From: Thalassia testudinum
Lineage: Eukaryota > Streptophyta > Magnoliopsida > Alismatales > Hydrocharitaceae
Direction: 5' to 3'
Length of the DNA stretch: 64,000 bases
Assembly (NCBI GenBank): GCA_037157565.1
Contig: JAZHRO010000013.1
Coordinates: 119,488,001-119,552,000 of the forward strand
The notes under the pieces are model-generated. The model was not told the DNA's origin and made no database searches. It was given only the letters and a program-made list of their open reading frames with translations. Below are positions 1-11,776 of the stretch, one piece after another. Each line of letters opens with the position of its first letter. Position 1 is the stretch's first letter. The translations under genes were made by a program, and so were the position numbers.

Positions 1-1058
1 GAGAAGTGGCAATGGCATTTTTCATAAATATTAATAGAACCTAAACTGTAGTGAAATAGGGGGGTTCGTTCCCCTCATTCACATGTGGAGAGGGAGGCAC
101 GGTTGGAGGCGTAGAGCTTGGAGGTGGTCGCCAGTGATGAGGGGATCCTGTGGCGGTGGTGGCATCGACAGCAGTGGTCGGAGATCGTCAGATGGTGAGG
201 AAGAGTCCGTCGGTGATGGGTCACTCCACCCGTGCGTGCGGGTCGCAATGGGCACATTTGAGGCCATGGTTGAGCTCTTGAGGTTGAGGCGAGCTCAACA
301 AATGTGACGGTGTGGAGAACGGCGGTCCGTGGTGGTGGCTGCACATGTTGATGGATGGCTGGTGTAGGATTCTTCTTAGAGAAGAAGAACATGTTTAAGA
401 AGAAGACGACAACGTCGGGGCTATGCGCGAGGGTGGGATGCCAGCGAGGGTGGCACACATGGTGGTGGTCCACAGAGGAGTGGCTGCACGAGGGTATGCA
501 CAATAGCAAACGAGGGGGTTGCTACTGAGGTCGAGATGGAGCATGGTGGTAGTCTTCAGATGTCTGGGAAGGTTCCCGAATGACTTAACTGAATGAAAGG
601 CAAGCGGTTGAATGTTCTGATGGTGGCTTACAATGGCGGTCGAAGGCGTGGTCGCAATGGTTTGCGATGGTGAAGTTGGATGCACGATGAAGGTTGAGAG
701 AGGAAGGGTGCAGAGAGCAAAGGAGAGTACATGGTTTGGGAAGATGAAGGTGCTGATGATCGTGGTGAGGATGGTGGCGCTCGTGATGTCACCGCGAGCG
801 CTTGTGATGGTACGGAGGAGGGAGATGATGCACTAAAAAGTCAGTGCAATCTTTCATCATGGTGTATGCTTCGTTCATGGTGCTAACGATCGGTGAGGAA
901 GAAGATACCCTCTAGGGGGAAGGATGATAGCCATCGAAGGAGAAGAGCCCTTCATTTTAAAGTCTTCGTGAATTCGTTTCTCCTCTCACCTTCTCACGGC
1001 TACAGTTAAGCTGCCCCCTTAAAATAGCCATGACCACGTTTGTCCTCTCTGCCGATGG
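1..1058 (-). repeat. Truncated LTR 'K' (B/G-like), minus strand, left part
   Basis: No gene is recognised; the short open frames here are low-complexity. Read on the minus strand, the first 100 bases resemble the 3' parts of the B-type LTRs near 4900-4980 and of G near 22900-22960 (a CCATTGCCACT-type stretch followed by AT-rich sequence). The segment stops exactly at the TTATT duplication flanking D1 and resumes at 18884, whose minus-strand start (TGATGAGTCCAC) resembles the B LTR start. It is therefore inferred to be one minus-strand B-like LTR split by D1 and cut by the window edge. Family assignment is by eye only. Confidence 0.55.
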
Positions 1059-2579
1059 TTATTTGATAAATGCCAGTTTATCATCATTCTTATGCATTAA
1101 AACAAACCTAACTCTTAGGATTTTGCTCCGCAACTGGGTTTTTGCATTACATTTAGGCATCAATTAGGTTAGGCATGCATTTTACTTTTTATTGTCTTTT
1201 TGATGTGTTTTTGTGAGTGTTAGGGATTTACAGATTGACAGATCCCTAAAGCCCTAGCACTCAGGAAAGCAATTGGTGAAGGAGAAGTGATAAGTCCACT
1301 TTCGTGGACCATTGTTTAGCCTAAGTACTATTTAATTATTTTCTCTTAGTTGTTAATTGACTAGGAGATATATGGTAATTTACCTTATTCTGCATAAAAT
1401 TTTATGCGTTAATTTTACATTTAACCACATATGATATGATAATATAATTCATTTGATGAATGCTAGGTACATTAGTTTAGACATCCATTTCTACATCTGT
1501 AAGACGTCTGGAGAAAATGACGGATGTCTGGGACTGCCAGCAAGAACTTACTGATATCTACATTTTTAAGACGTCTGAAGGTCTAATCAAATGTCTGATG
1601 AAGATGTTGCCTGATGGATTCTACCACTCCAACCACTCGCATCCTTCACGGGTGGTTGGAGAAGCATTCGGCGGAAGCAACAAACTTCTGATAAGAGGAG
1701 CGGCTAGAGGATGCTTGCCATCCTTCCCTTCCCCCTGGTGGGGACTTCACCTCCATCTCCACCACCGTGATGCAAGCTTACACCGTAAACCCATAAGCAC
1801 ACACTGTGAGCCTTTGCGAGCTTCTTCACCACGCCACAGCAACCTCCACCTCCATCGACCACGTGGTGACAACACGTGGCCATCGTACTGCATCCTCATC
1901 GCAGACCATCTCCACCTTCATTCTTCCTTTTCTCTTCTCCATCTTTCTCACCCCTCAATGTGAACACATCTACACCATCACCAATAGCATAACCACCTTT
2001 AGCCGCAGACCACCCTCTCCTCACGCACCACACACGGCGTTGCAACAGCCACCTGCGCGCGCCTAGCACGCCTCACGTGACCACACCACCTCCAGTAAGC
2101 CACCCCTGCCCGAGTTCCTTGATTGTGCAGCAATCATAGGTCTTAATTGACCTAGATTAGGCTAGAACTTAGCATAAGTTAGGGTAATTCATGCATGCAT
2201 AAGCATTATCTGCATCTTTATTGCTTTACTTTAGCTATGCATAAAATAATGTTATAATGTGCTGATTAAGTGCATTATGTTGATTGCAGGCAATAAGCTG
2301 ATCAGGAGCTGGATCTGGAGCTGGATCTGAAGCTAGATCTAGAATAACGGGAGTTGCAGTAGAGCTGGAGCAGAAGGCTTAGATTAGATGTAGGAATAAT
2401 GATGTAAGGGAGTTAAAGGTTTGCTATTCTATTAAGTAGGAATAAAGCAGTAAAATGTGAAGAGCTTAGGTCCATCCTAGCCCTAGGATAGCCTAGAGAC
2501 TTCCCCAAGCCTTTGCCACCTTTAGATTAGGTCACAACACCCTAGGAAACCCTAAAACCCTAGTTCCAACCCTTATCTG

Positions 2580-2808
2580 GACGTCCAGTTAAGTTATAGG
2601 ACGTCTAGGACCCTTAGCCAACTCCCGCACACCAGAAACCCACTTCTACAGTGTTATTAGACGTCCAAACACTTTGTCAGACGTCCAATTTCTACAGAAT
2701 ACCAAAAACAGAACCTTGATTTCCCCTTGACTCAGATTGGACGTCCAGAACTGAAGTCTAGACTTCTAATTTTTGAGTATAAGTCGTCTGATCACATTTT
2801 TGGACGTC
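2580..2808. promoter_or_regulatory. Cluster of six GACGTC palindromes in the E LTR
   Basis: GACGTC occurs at 2580, 2600, 2660, 2680, 2740 and 2803, spacings of 20, 60, 20, 60 and 63 bases. GACGTC is the ACGT-core C-box recognised by plant bZIP factors (established knowledge), so these may be U3 enhancer sites. The TATA box lies about 690 bases downstream. The minus-strand copy keeps the spacing but has lost every intact site. Confidence 0.5.
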
Positions 2809-2954
2809 TGATACTAGTCTCTAGTCCCTGTTTTGAGATTCAAGCCTTGATCTTGGATCTCTAGCTCCCTAGACCTAATCCCAACCCCATAGGAACCTAA
2901 ATTAAGGTGTCCTAACCATAGTACATCACCTCTAGACCTACCTAAGGACCTAAT

Positions 2955-3165
2955 TAGGTCCTCACCAAATCCAATTGACTTAGATCAAAGTCAATTACCT
3001 TCACCTAAGTCAATTGGACTCATTGAGTCCAATTGAGCTTAGATCTCAACCCACACAAGTTCAATTGGACTTAGTGAGAGTCCAATTGACCTAAACCCAA
3101 CCTAATTGAGTTATTTCACTCTCAATTAGGTTCACACTCACCCAATTAAACTTAGGTTAAGTTTA
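2955..3165. repeat. Array of AATTGG/CCAATT inverted motifs in the E LTR
   Basis: Short motifs such as CAATTGGACTCA and TGAGTCCAATTG alternate in both orientations. The best is a perfect 12+1+12 palindrome at 3011-3035. The E copy on the minus strand (20370-20540) and the F LTRs (45050-45220, 55270-55440) have comparable arrays. Each motif contains an ATTGG/CCAAT core, so a regulatory role is possible but unproven. Confidence 0.6.
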
Positions 3166-3320
3166 ATTGCAAATTCCCCTTACCAATTAGGGTTTGTAAC
3201 CCTAATTCAAGACATACACCTACCTAAACCCCTTAGGACCTAACCTAAACCACATAGCCACATAGAGCACGACCGTAGACACACACACACACACACCCAT
3301 TCACGCACACACACTTCTAT

Positions 3321-3505
3321 AGAGTTCTCTAGAACTCTCTTGAAGTGGCGCCACCTCTTGGTTGCCAAATTTAGCAACCAAGAGGCATTCAAAATGAGAT
3401 CCACATTTTTTGGATCTCATAACCATATGGCTGGCCACTCTTGGACTCTCTCTAGAGAGTTCCACACCTCTCCAGAGAGAAGCCCTTGGGTCTATAAAAA
3501 GACCC
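3321..3505 (+). promoter_or_regulatory. E LTR core promoter: palindromes leading to a TATA box
   Basis: Reading towards the promoter there are perfect inverted repeats at 3321-3338 (8-bp arms, 2-base loop), 3354-3385 (12-bp arms, 8-base loop) and 3394-3420 (10-bp arms, 7-base loop). A CTCTCTAGAGAG-type palindrome follows near 3444-3456. The TATAAAAA box itself lies in a small hairpin (GGGTCT at 3488-3493, AGACCC at 3500-3505). The TATA box and LTR position support a pol II promoter; the function of the palindromes is unknown. Confidence 0.65.
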
Positions 3506-5469
3506 AATGGGTGGCCATTTGCACCCACTCACATTCTTGGCACCATTCACTTCATTGGCTCCATTCATGCCCACCTCCACTTAGGTTAGCCACTCCATCT
3601 CCACGAGTTCACCACCACCATGAAGGACACCATGCCGAGATGCTGGATCACTCCTCTCTCTCTCCAATGGCCAGCCTAAGCTCCATTGGCTACCCCACAT
3701 TCTCCTCCCGACCACTCCAAGGCCATCGAGGACAACCCCCGAATGCCCTTTTGTTCTACTAGATTTAGATTAGTAGTTTATGCTCTTCATAGTTTTACTG
3801 CTTTTTATTACTGCTTAGTAGCATAGTCCTTATTCTCCCTGAAATGATGCATGCAAAATCCCCCCGTAGATTCTTGTATGCGATCGTTTTCTAGTAGCTA
3901 GATTTACATTTTAAGTATTTTTGTACAAGTTTCCTCTGCAGTTCTTGTTGCAAACAACTCCCAACTGAATGAATGAAAAATGCATGTCTATATATATATA
4001 TATCTCCATTTTTGAAATCACCATGAGCTTACTAATTGTTATCCTGTTTGCATGATTTCAAGTTGCTTGTTTTCAATTGTTTATCTATTCTGCAACAAGC
4101 ATGTCGTTTCCTGAAAATATAAAGAATCTAACGATAGATGCATTTTCTGTAAACAGTCACCACCTCACTAGAATCGTGCGCACAGAAACTCACATGTTCA
4201 CCTTTGTGATTTATTTAACACATGCACACGTAATTAGAGTTCATAATCGAAGTGGTGAAATCTTAATCAGGAGATTGGAAATCGGCGTGCGATTTTAAAC
4301 GAAGTAGAGCGGTAAAAGATCGATTTCAAATGTAAAACAAACGCCTCCTAGAGACAAACGATCGGGACTCAAAGTCTCGTTATCTTTAGAAAATAATTTT
4401 TTGTTGGATCATATTGCACACTATACTACGACGTTTTCCTATCAAAAATGCACTTTACGAACCTCTCAACACTCCTCGCGCATCCTCACACCTTTTGTGC
4501 GTAGAGCTCTCCCTTCCGCCAGTGTTACTTCAAGCTCCAAGCCGCTGCAACAACCCATCCACCATCCACTATTCATCGCCTTCCCATAAAGAACCCATTA
4601 CCGACGTGCTCCTCCTCTATGCAGCCACCCACTCCGGCCTCCATCCTTCACACAGATGACTCCCTCGCGCTTGCCTCGAGCCCACAACCTCAACCACACC
4701 ATCGGCCGCACCAACTGCCCACTCAACGACTGGCCGTCGAACCTCGCCACTGATGGCACCCAGAGGTCCAACCGGCATGCTTCGACCACCTCCATTGATG
4801 CCATGACCACCAACGTGAAGCTCGCATCCCGATCGATCTCCCCCAAGCATCGCACGTTCAACTGTGCCCTCTCCTTTGCGTGCGATCAAGGGGAGTTTTT
4901 TTCCCTTGTTTCTCTACAGTAAAGCCCCTATTAGTAATTATGAATAATGCCATTGTGGAAACACTATTAACTTATTTATCTTATTATTATATTAAGGCAA
5001 AATTACTTGGACATCCCTTCAGTTTATCCGAATTACAAATGATTGCAATTGTGCATGATTAGGATATTGATTGCAATGAACACGGTCTCTTTTACGGGAA
5101 ATTAGTAGTTACATTGATTATCATTAACAAGATCATTAGTTAATAGAATATTATATTATGGTAATTTTGCATATAGACCCCAACAGTTTTAATTAATTGC
5201 TTAGAATGAGAATTCATAAGGGTAACGAGTTGCACTATGGAATAGGTGCACCCATTGAGATTTTCGAATAAACGAGTCACCACTCACTAATTCAATAGGC
5301 TAATTCCTCCCTATGGAGATGACCTAACTATTCTTTTGGTTAGATTTTGAATAATTAAATGTTTTGAAAAGCAATTTTCTACCACGCAACATACTACAAC
5401 GACGCAACATTTTATGTTGAAGTTTTCAACAAAAACGAAGATCGCTCTTTCAAGAAGCCCAAACCAGCA

Positions 5470-6125
5470 GGAACTCAACTCTATCCATCTTACCATAGCC
5501 GAAATCAAGCTCAGTTGAATTAGGGTTAGCTCATCCTACCTCCACTTAGCTCATCTCAGCTGAATGGCAGCTTAAGTGAGCTCATCTTAGCTCACCATAG
5601 CTCAAGTCAGCTCAAATCCGGCTCAACTTAGCTGAGTCTAGCTCATCTTAACTCCCGTCAGTTCATTGGGAGCTCTAGCTAGCTTAGCTAAGTTGACTAG
5701 AGTTCACCTCAGCTCAGGACCAACTACATCCAGCTCCAATCAACTTCAGCCAACTGAAGATGACTTCACCTTATCTTAGGAAGCTAAAGTCCAGCTCCCA
5801 GGGACTCAACTTAGCTCAGTTTAGTTGAGCTAAGCTACCTTAGCTACCTCAACTAGTTAGTTCCTCCCCGGAAGCATCAGACCCAGCTCACCTCAACTCA
5901 TTTCAATAGAAGCCAGCTTGCTTTAGCATCACTTAGCAACTAGCAAAGAACTAGTAAGCTACGCCAGCTAAAGTAGCTCCATGCCACCCTCTTCAGCAGC
6001 TGCCAGCTCCAGTTCAACTCTAGACTTCTTCTGTCTAGATCCTTCCCTCAAACCCTATCTCCAATTTCCTCCTCCTCTACTCTATTACTAGCTAAGCTAG
6101 CTTAGCTAGCTTAGCTTAGCTATGC
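5470..6125. repeat. AGCTCA-rich degenerate array in D1
   Basis: The stretch is dominated by variants of TTAGCTCA, CAGCTCA and TAGCT, with very many AGCT tetramers in no strict period. The same array is in D2 (about 62990-63660), so it belongs to the D LTR rather than the locus. It is non-coding. Confidence 0.8.
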
Positions 6126-6227
6126 TCCAACTCCCTTGGCCATCCACCACCCTAAAACCCTACCTAACTAGCTCCACCAAGTAACCTAACCTAAGTCCAC
6201 CTAAGCTTTACCTAGTCCACCCCTAAG

Positions 6228-6511
6228 TTGGCGCCAACATATCCACCTCTTCACCCCTCAACCACCACCAAAAGGCACTAAAAGTTGGCACCAAAAGCAC
6301 CCATAACCACCCCCTCTTTGGCACCAACTTTTCCCTCCAAAATTCCCTTCATCTCCACCATACACCTCCCCTTAAAATCATCTCCACCATCCACCTAGGA
6401 CCTCCTTCTAGAAACTCCAAGTTGGTGCCAATTTGGTGGTGTCTCTCCACCACCAAGAGCCACCAACATCACCATAACTACCACCCTACAAACCTCTTAG
6501 GTTGGTGCCAA
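6228..6511. repeat. Cluster of TTGGYRCCAA 10-mers in D1
   Basis: TTGGCGCCAA is at 6228, TTGGCACCAA at 6285 and 6318, and TTGGTGCCAA at 6422 and 6502. A perfect 9-bp hairpin TTGGTGGTG/CACCACCAA lies at 6433-6456. D2 shows related words near 63750-63980. The cluster lies within 375 bases upstream of the D1 TATA box, so promoter function is plausible. Confidence 0.6.
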
Positions 6512-6600
6512 AAACGTCCATCCTTAGATCACCTAACTACATCCCAAATTCCATCCTAACACTCCATCTATAATGCTCGCCAACCACCCCCTTCCCTTCC

Positions 6601-6608
6601 TATAAATA
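6601..6608 (+). promoter_or_regulatory. TATA box of the D LTR
   Basis: TATAAATA in a pyrimidine-rich context (CCTTCCTATAAATACACC), inside the D1 LTR and upstream of a purine-rich 6680-6715 stretch. It implies plus-strand transcription of family D. No downstream coding sequence survives because the element is solo. Confidence 0.6.
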
Positions 6609-6894
6609 CACCATTAACCACCCACATTTCCCCATCCTCCCTTAGTTTAATTCCACCCTACATCCACCCTAACCTATAGCCAAGGAAGGAGAAGAAGAGA
6701 AGAAGATTAAGGGGGCATCATACTCGCCCCCTTGGTGTCTTCTTCCCCTTCTTTCTTCTTCCTTGTGCCATGCCAAGGAGGAGACTCTCTTCACATTCGA
6801 GGATGGTCAGGCATTCGAGGAGAATTGAAGGTGGAATCATCCACCATGGAGAGCATAGGGCACACCCCCTTTGAGGGCTTGTCTTGGAGGTCTT

Positions 6895-8638
6895 TGATAA
6901 GTCCATTTTTGTGAATTATTATTGAGCCTAAGTACTATTTAATTATTTATTTTTAGTTGTTAATTAATTAGGAGTTATATGGAAATTCACCTTGGCCTGC
7001 ATTTAGTTTTATGCTACAATTTTATATTTAATAACATATGTTATGATAATATAATTTATTTGATGAATGCAGGCTAGGTACAAGAATCGGACGCTCAATT
7101 TTACTTCTATAAGATGTCTTGAACTTTGATTGGACGTCTGGAACTGCTATCACAAATTCACGGCATTACATATTTTTAAGACATCTAATGCTCTAATTAG
7201 ACGTCCGATGAAGAACCACCCGTGCTTATCTCCTGTTCCAACCACTCGCGATCATCGCGAGTAGTTGGAGACACTTCCAGTCGAAGGAAATCGAGGAGAT
7301 TTTTGTTTACAAAGGAAAGCCACATCCACAGAGGGAGGATCTTCTCCCCTGGCGAGGACTCCTTCTCCATCCCCTTCCACCCCCCTGCAGGGACTCTAGC
7401 GCACCTTGTGTTTTGAAGCTTGCATTGTGGACTGACACTCCCTCGCCTATCCTCCGCTTGTCTTGATGCGGTGGCGCTCAGTGACAGAGAGCACCACCAC
7501 CGCCAGCCATGCACCCAACTTCCTCTTCCTCACTGCCTTAGTCCCTGTTCATTCCCTCCATGCAGCAGAATAACACAAACACACCATCCTTGCCCCTGCC
7601 TACTCCCCTACATCTTCTACTTCTTCTTGTTTGCCACCAGCAATTCCATATCAGCCCCGCCAATCCTCTCACCAAAGTAGCCCAGCACACCACGCGTGAT
7701 CATTCCAAGCCCCAACACCATCCCTCCCACATCATCTTCCTCATCCTTTTCCCTTTCTCCCTTATCTCCCCACGCCACCACCTGCAACACCCCTCACGAA
7801 GAACCCAAAGACACAGGTCTGCCCCTCGACTCATGCAGCCACTTCGAACCGTCGATCTCACCTCCAACATCACCATTCTTCTCTTCTCATGTTCACCGCC
7901 TTCGCACGACTGCCAGCTGGCCTCCATGCCTTCCTCATGCACCTCTTAGCGTCATCGTCGCCAGCGACCTCCATCACCAACTGGGTGCATCCAGCCACCT
8001 CGGATCACGCTTCCTATGTCAGCGCAACAGCCTCGATCCAGCCGACCTTCCCCAATAGTAACTCCTCCGACGAAAGCCTCCTTGCTCACGCACGAAGGAG
8101 AGAGGAGGAATGCTCTATTTTCCTTCCTATTAATATTTACTACTTTTTCCATTGTGAGAATACTATTACTTTATTTAATATCTTAATATATGGAGGTGAA
8201 TTTGCTTGGATATTCTTCTTCTCAATTTAAATTACGTGTGGTTGAGTTCTTTAGTGCATGACACATTGACCAAGCTCTATTCTGTTGGAAGTCAACATTT
8301 ACGGTGATCACCTTAGTAAAGATCACTATTCATCATTTTACAGGGTATTATATGATAGTGATTTTTGCATATCAACACCTACATTCCTGATTAATTATTT
8401 AGATTAAGAGTTTATGTGAGAAAGTGAGTTGCAATAATTAGTATGTACATCTGATGATATTCCTGAACAAATAAGACATTCAATAGGCTAATTCCTCCCT
8501 ATGGAGATGACCTAACTCTTTGTGGTTAGTTTTGAATTATTAAATATTTTCGAAAAGAGATTTTCTACCATGCAACGAACTCCAATGACACGTCATCTTA
8601 TGTTAAAATTTTTATCGAAAACAAAGATCGCTTTTTCA
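6895..8638 (+). repeat. 5' LTR of B1
   Basis: TGATAAGTCC...GCTTTTTCA, 1744 bases. It contains a near-perfect palindrome at 7238-7268, GACGTC/GATGTC motifs at 7106-7206 and C-rich sequence at 7420-8090 that gives spurious open frames. No clear TATA box was found. It ends two bases before the PBS. Confidence 0.9.
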
Positions 8639-8640
8639 AA

Positions 8641-8658
8641 TGGCACCATTGCTCGGGA
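8641..8658 (+). other. Primer binding site of B1 (tRNA-Asp type)
   Basis: TGGCACCATTGCTCGGGA, three bases after the LTR ends. The complement of the 3' end of plant tRNA-Asp is TGGCGCCGTTGCCGGGGA (established), so this is a mutated tRNA-Asp site. The same site type is seen in G, A1, A2 and F. Confidence 0.8.
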
Positions 8659-9059
8659 GGAAACACACCTACTAATTTTTTTTCGAGAAATTTATATTAT
8701 TTTTATGCTGTTTTGAAAGCTTTTCTGAATTATTGACATTGGTTCTCTTTGTGTGCACGAATCGAACGACGAACACGGTGGCTGCGCACGGCGGAGACAA
8801 TATTCTTGGTGGACCTTAACGCCACCTAGTGAGCAACAACAGGAGCACGTGGGCCTTCATCCCATGCGTGTTGAAGTCGCTGGGTTTCAACCGGGTTTTA
8901 GTTTGTTATAACGTTGTAGTAAAGCCGGTTATTACCAACACTTCAAATATAAATTTTTTACTCGGAAAATAAAAGAGTTCCCGAGGTCGAACTCAGGGAG
9001 CAAGTTGTATTCTAGAGATATACATGTTTCTTTTACAAAAAGAGAGAGGGAAAGAATTT

Positions 9060-9480
9060 GTTGTTTTCTCTTTGTTCTGCAGAGGGGATGCTCTTCTTTC
9101 TCTCTTTCTTTAGATCTCCTTCTCTCTCTGTTCTGCAGAGGTGATGTTCTTCTTCTGCAATGGTGATGCTCTTCTTCTTCTTCTTTGGCCGTTGCTCTTC
9201 CTTCTTCTTCAGCCTGCCTTCTTTCTTTGATGATGTTCTTCTTTCTTCAGAGCTCCTTGTTCTTCTTCTTCGTTCTGCAGAGGTGATGCTCCTCTTCAGA
9301 TCTCTTTCTTCTTCTTCCTTGGTTTCTGTCTTGACCTCTCTTCTTCTTTTTCTGCAATTGTGGTGACCCTTTCTCTTTTCCCTTTTCTTCTTTATGGCTG
9401 CAGAGCTTCTGCCTTCAGCTACTAAGTCTTCCTTTCTTCTTCTTCTGCTTTGGCCGTTGCTCTTCTTTTCTTTCTTTCTC
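9060..9480. repeat. CT/CTT-rich low-complexity block in C1
   Basis: Long pyrimidine runs of TTCTTCTTC and CTCTTT type; the equivalent block in C2 is 30050-30370. On the transcribed minus strand it is GAA-rich. Apparent poly-Leu/Phe/Ser frames come from this composition and are not genes. Confidence 0.75.
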
Positions 9481-10860
9481 CTTCCTCTTCTTTCTTCTTC
9501 AGCCTGCCTTCTTTCCTGCTCTGGCTGCTGACCTTCCGTCGTCTGACCTGGTGCTTAGACGACTTAACTATGCATTTGCTACAGTGCAGCTCCTTCTTCT
9601 TCCGCGGGTTTTCTTCTTCGCCTGTGCCTGCATACTTCAGAGTTTTTCGTCAGAGGCAAAACCTACTCTACCCTCCCCCCCCCGCGTCTCTCTTTCTCTC
9701 TGAAACCACTCTTGGGAAAGCTCTCCCAGAGCTGCCGGGTAATCGGGTTCGGGTCACGCCCGGGTCCAGGCCCACCGGCGTGCGTGGTGGGCGAGGAGTG
9801 CAGGTCAGTCTAAGTCGGGTCGGGTCAGGTCCGCGGGGCGTGAGCGCGGACGAGACCGGGTAACCGGGCGGGTGTAAGGGGACCTCACCCCGTGTACTGA
9901 GGCAGTAAGGCTACTGCGCAAAATCAATTTAAACAGTGGAACGGGTGTGAAGCTTACCGATGTGGGACTAAACGCAGACCGCTCCTCGCGTGCGCCTGCT
10001 GGGAGACCGCGGCCTGGCTTCTGCAGCTGCGGCTTCGATTTGCACAGGTTGCTGGCTGGCTGCCTTCGCAAGACTCCCCGTACTCCGCAGCAGCTGGAGA
10101 CCTGGAGTCCTCAAGCCTGGAGCGCGGGAGAAGCTGCTTCAATGTGCGTCAATGGCGGTCGAACCTCAAAACCTGTCGGACACGAATATGGCCTCTCGGC
10201 CTGATCAAACCACTGGGGAACCTTCGCCGTGGCACGGCGAAGGTGAGGAGCTGCGCGGCAGGCCGCAAGGTGGTGTCTGGCGGCAGCGCTGGGTCGGACT
10301 GCAACCGGAGGAATGGGTTTGTTCGGGGGAGTGTTACGGAGGTGTGGAGTGGCAGTGGAGGGGTGGGGGATGCTCAGTGTGATGAGGCGGAGGTTCGGTG
10401 AGGGTCGGCGAGCCGTGTGGGTTGCTGAGGTGATGGGAGCGGCTCGCCGGAGGGTGGTCGGAGGCGGAGGGGGTGAAGGTGGTCAGGGTCGGTAGAGGGC
10501 TTAATTGAATAAATTGAAAGCGGGGAAAGAAAGAGGAGGAGAAGGGGAGTAGCTCTAGCTTATTTTCAGGGACGAAGGGGGAGGAACAGGGCGACAGTCG
10601 TATCGACTGTCGCCGGAGAAGACGATGCTCAGGGAAAGGGGCGGCGGCGAGCAGAGAGCCGGAGAGGCGCCAGCTGGGTGCAGCGTGGCGCAGGAAGAGC
10701 AGGGGAGGAAGTCTTTGCTGCTGGTATTGCGGCAGAGCGAAGAGGTGGAGGGGGAGGAAACCGCCGGAGCTGGTGAGCGTCTGCCGGAGGAAGAAGAGAA
10801 GAAAGTTGGGGATTTTCTCCGTCAGATCCAGGCTGCCCTGGTCGGTGGAGCAACAGGGGG

Positions 10861-10974
10861 TATTTATAGGGATCAAACAGGGAGGAAGGCGGAGGGAGAC
10901 GACGTGTCTCCCTCGCCGGAGGATGGTCGGAAACAAGAACCCATACCGTCCGTGCGTTCGCACGGCCGGTATGG
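10861..10974 (-). promoter_or_regulatory. C1 promoter: TATA box with an upstream long inverted repeat
   Basis: TATAAATA lies on the minus strand at 10868-10861. About 75 bases upstream is an inverted repeat, 10941-10956 and 10959-10974, with 15 of 16 pairs and a 2-base TT centre (core CGTGCG TT CGCACG). C2 has the same arrangement at 31600-31724 with different outer arms. TATA and position support a promoter; the role of the palindrome is inferred. Confidence 0.65.
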
Positions 10975-11776
10975 TGGGTTACGATGACCAGGGGGGTGTC
11001 CCTGCGACGGCTGACGACGCAGGGCACCCCCAGTTTACTTGCCAGGTCCCCCACCTCACCCTGCGCGGCGCCATGCTCCGCGCAAGGTCGCCGGAGCATG
11101 GTGCTGGCAGGTTTTGCAGGAGGGACCTGACTGCAAAGAACGAAGGAGAGTTAGGGGCCAAAATGCGAGGGTTCAAAAGTTGAGGGCCAAAGTGTAAAGT
11201 CGGTCAAGGAGGTTTCTTCTTAGGCTCAAGTTTTTATAAATGACTAATTAGGACCTAAGGAATCTGATGGTGAATTTCATTTTCATATTAAACCTTGTTT
11301 GACCGATCAATTTGCGCAAAAACCCAAATTAAGGTATTAATTGGGCATGGTTCTCAATGTAGGTCAAAATGGGTTCTAAAGGCCAAATTGAAGGTTCTAA
11401 ACCCTAGAGATTATTTTTCTATGAATTTTAGAGGGTTTATTCTATTTTTACTTTGCCTCGAACCTTGTGAATTGAAGTGGGTTGTTTTAGGGTTACAGAT
11501 TATCATTTGGTTTCTTGGAAGTGCTGTAGCCCTTGCTAGATCATCTCATCCCACTTTTATTCTTATTAAGCTGCTTTGACCTATGTTTGGGCCCTGAATT
11601 ACCCTGTATGCAGATTATACTGGTAAAATTGCACTTTTACCCCTTATGACTTGTTTTCTTCTCAAACTCAGAATTCTCTGAGTTAAGCCTTTCCTTGAGA
11701 TATGTAGGAGCTTTTATCCTTTGTATTAGGTCAAAATGAGCTAGTTATGGCTCATGATGAGGTTCTCATCACGTGT

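Larger units (their letters stand above)
2120..4435 (+). mobile_element. LTR of family E, plus strand, nested in the B solo LTR
   Basis: The sequence is homologous end to end with the minus-strand LTR at about 19159-21361: it starts TGATTGTGCAGCAATCATA, and a 73-codon open frame at 4077 has a recognisable counterpart in the other copy. The left flank is TTCCT (2115-2119) and a TTCCT lies at 4436-4440. However, similarity to the other E copy seems to continue about 20 bases further, to an ATGCA near 4452, so the right end is uncertain. No internal region is seen, suggesting a solo LTR. There is a (CA)n run near 3282-3296 and a (TA)n run near 3991-4003. Confidence 0.75.
1288..5452 (+). mobile_element. 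Solo LTR of family B, containing a family E LTR
   Basis: It begins TGATAAGTCCAC and ends GCTCTTTCA, flanked by AGAAG at 1283-1287 and 5453-5457. B sequence occupies 1288-2119 and about 4436-5452; the middle is the E insertion. The outer parts align with both LTRs of B1, including the AGACGTCT motifs, the CCAACCAC palindrome and the AACGAAGATCGCTCTTTCA end. No PBS follows, so it is solo. Open frames at 1517-2066 and 4401-4922 are low-complexity C-rich translations, not genes. Confidence 0.9.
8872..11771 (-). mobile_element. Solo LTR of family C (C1)
   Basis: TG...CA element of 2900 bases with CGTGT at 8867-8871 and 11772-11776. It is homologous along its length with C2 (29754-32545): shared AGTTCCCGAGGTCGAAC start region, CT-rich block, GC-rich middle, hairpins and a GCTCATGATGAGG end. 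The TATA box at 10861-10868 and the position of the AGGTCGAAC-type motif (near the 3' end in other Athila-type LTRs here) indicate minus orientation. Open frames on both strands (9805-11183) are GC-rich noise. It lies in B1 just after the PBS, in the leader. Confidence 0.88.

Noticed and set aside
3282..4003. (CA)n near 3282-3296 and (TA)n near 3991-4003
   Set aside because: Short simple repeats of ordinary length inside the E LTR; no further significance seen.
4077..4298. 73-codon frame with a visible counterpart in the other E copy (19293-19529, minus strand)
   Set aside because: Kept open in both copies, but it lies in LTR sequence, has no recognisable domain, and two copies are too few to argue for coding; noted under the E features.
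8908..8935. GTTGTAGTAAAGCCGG and similar GTAGTATAGTCG words at 29790, 43909 and 54143 that resemble the start of tRNA-Asp
   Set aside because: No tRNA acceptor stem, anticodon arm or T-arm follows; the words occur at the same position near the 3' end of several related LTRs and are LTR sequence.
10334..11183. Several overlapping 120-209-codon frames on both strands
   Set aside because: GC-rich part of solo LTR C1; openness on both strands reflects composition, C2 does not preserve the frames, and a TATA box and hairpins lie within.
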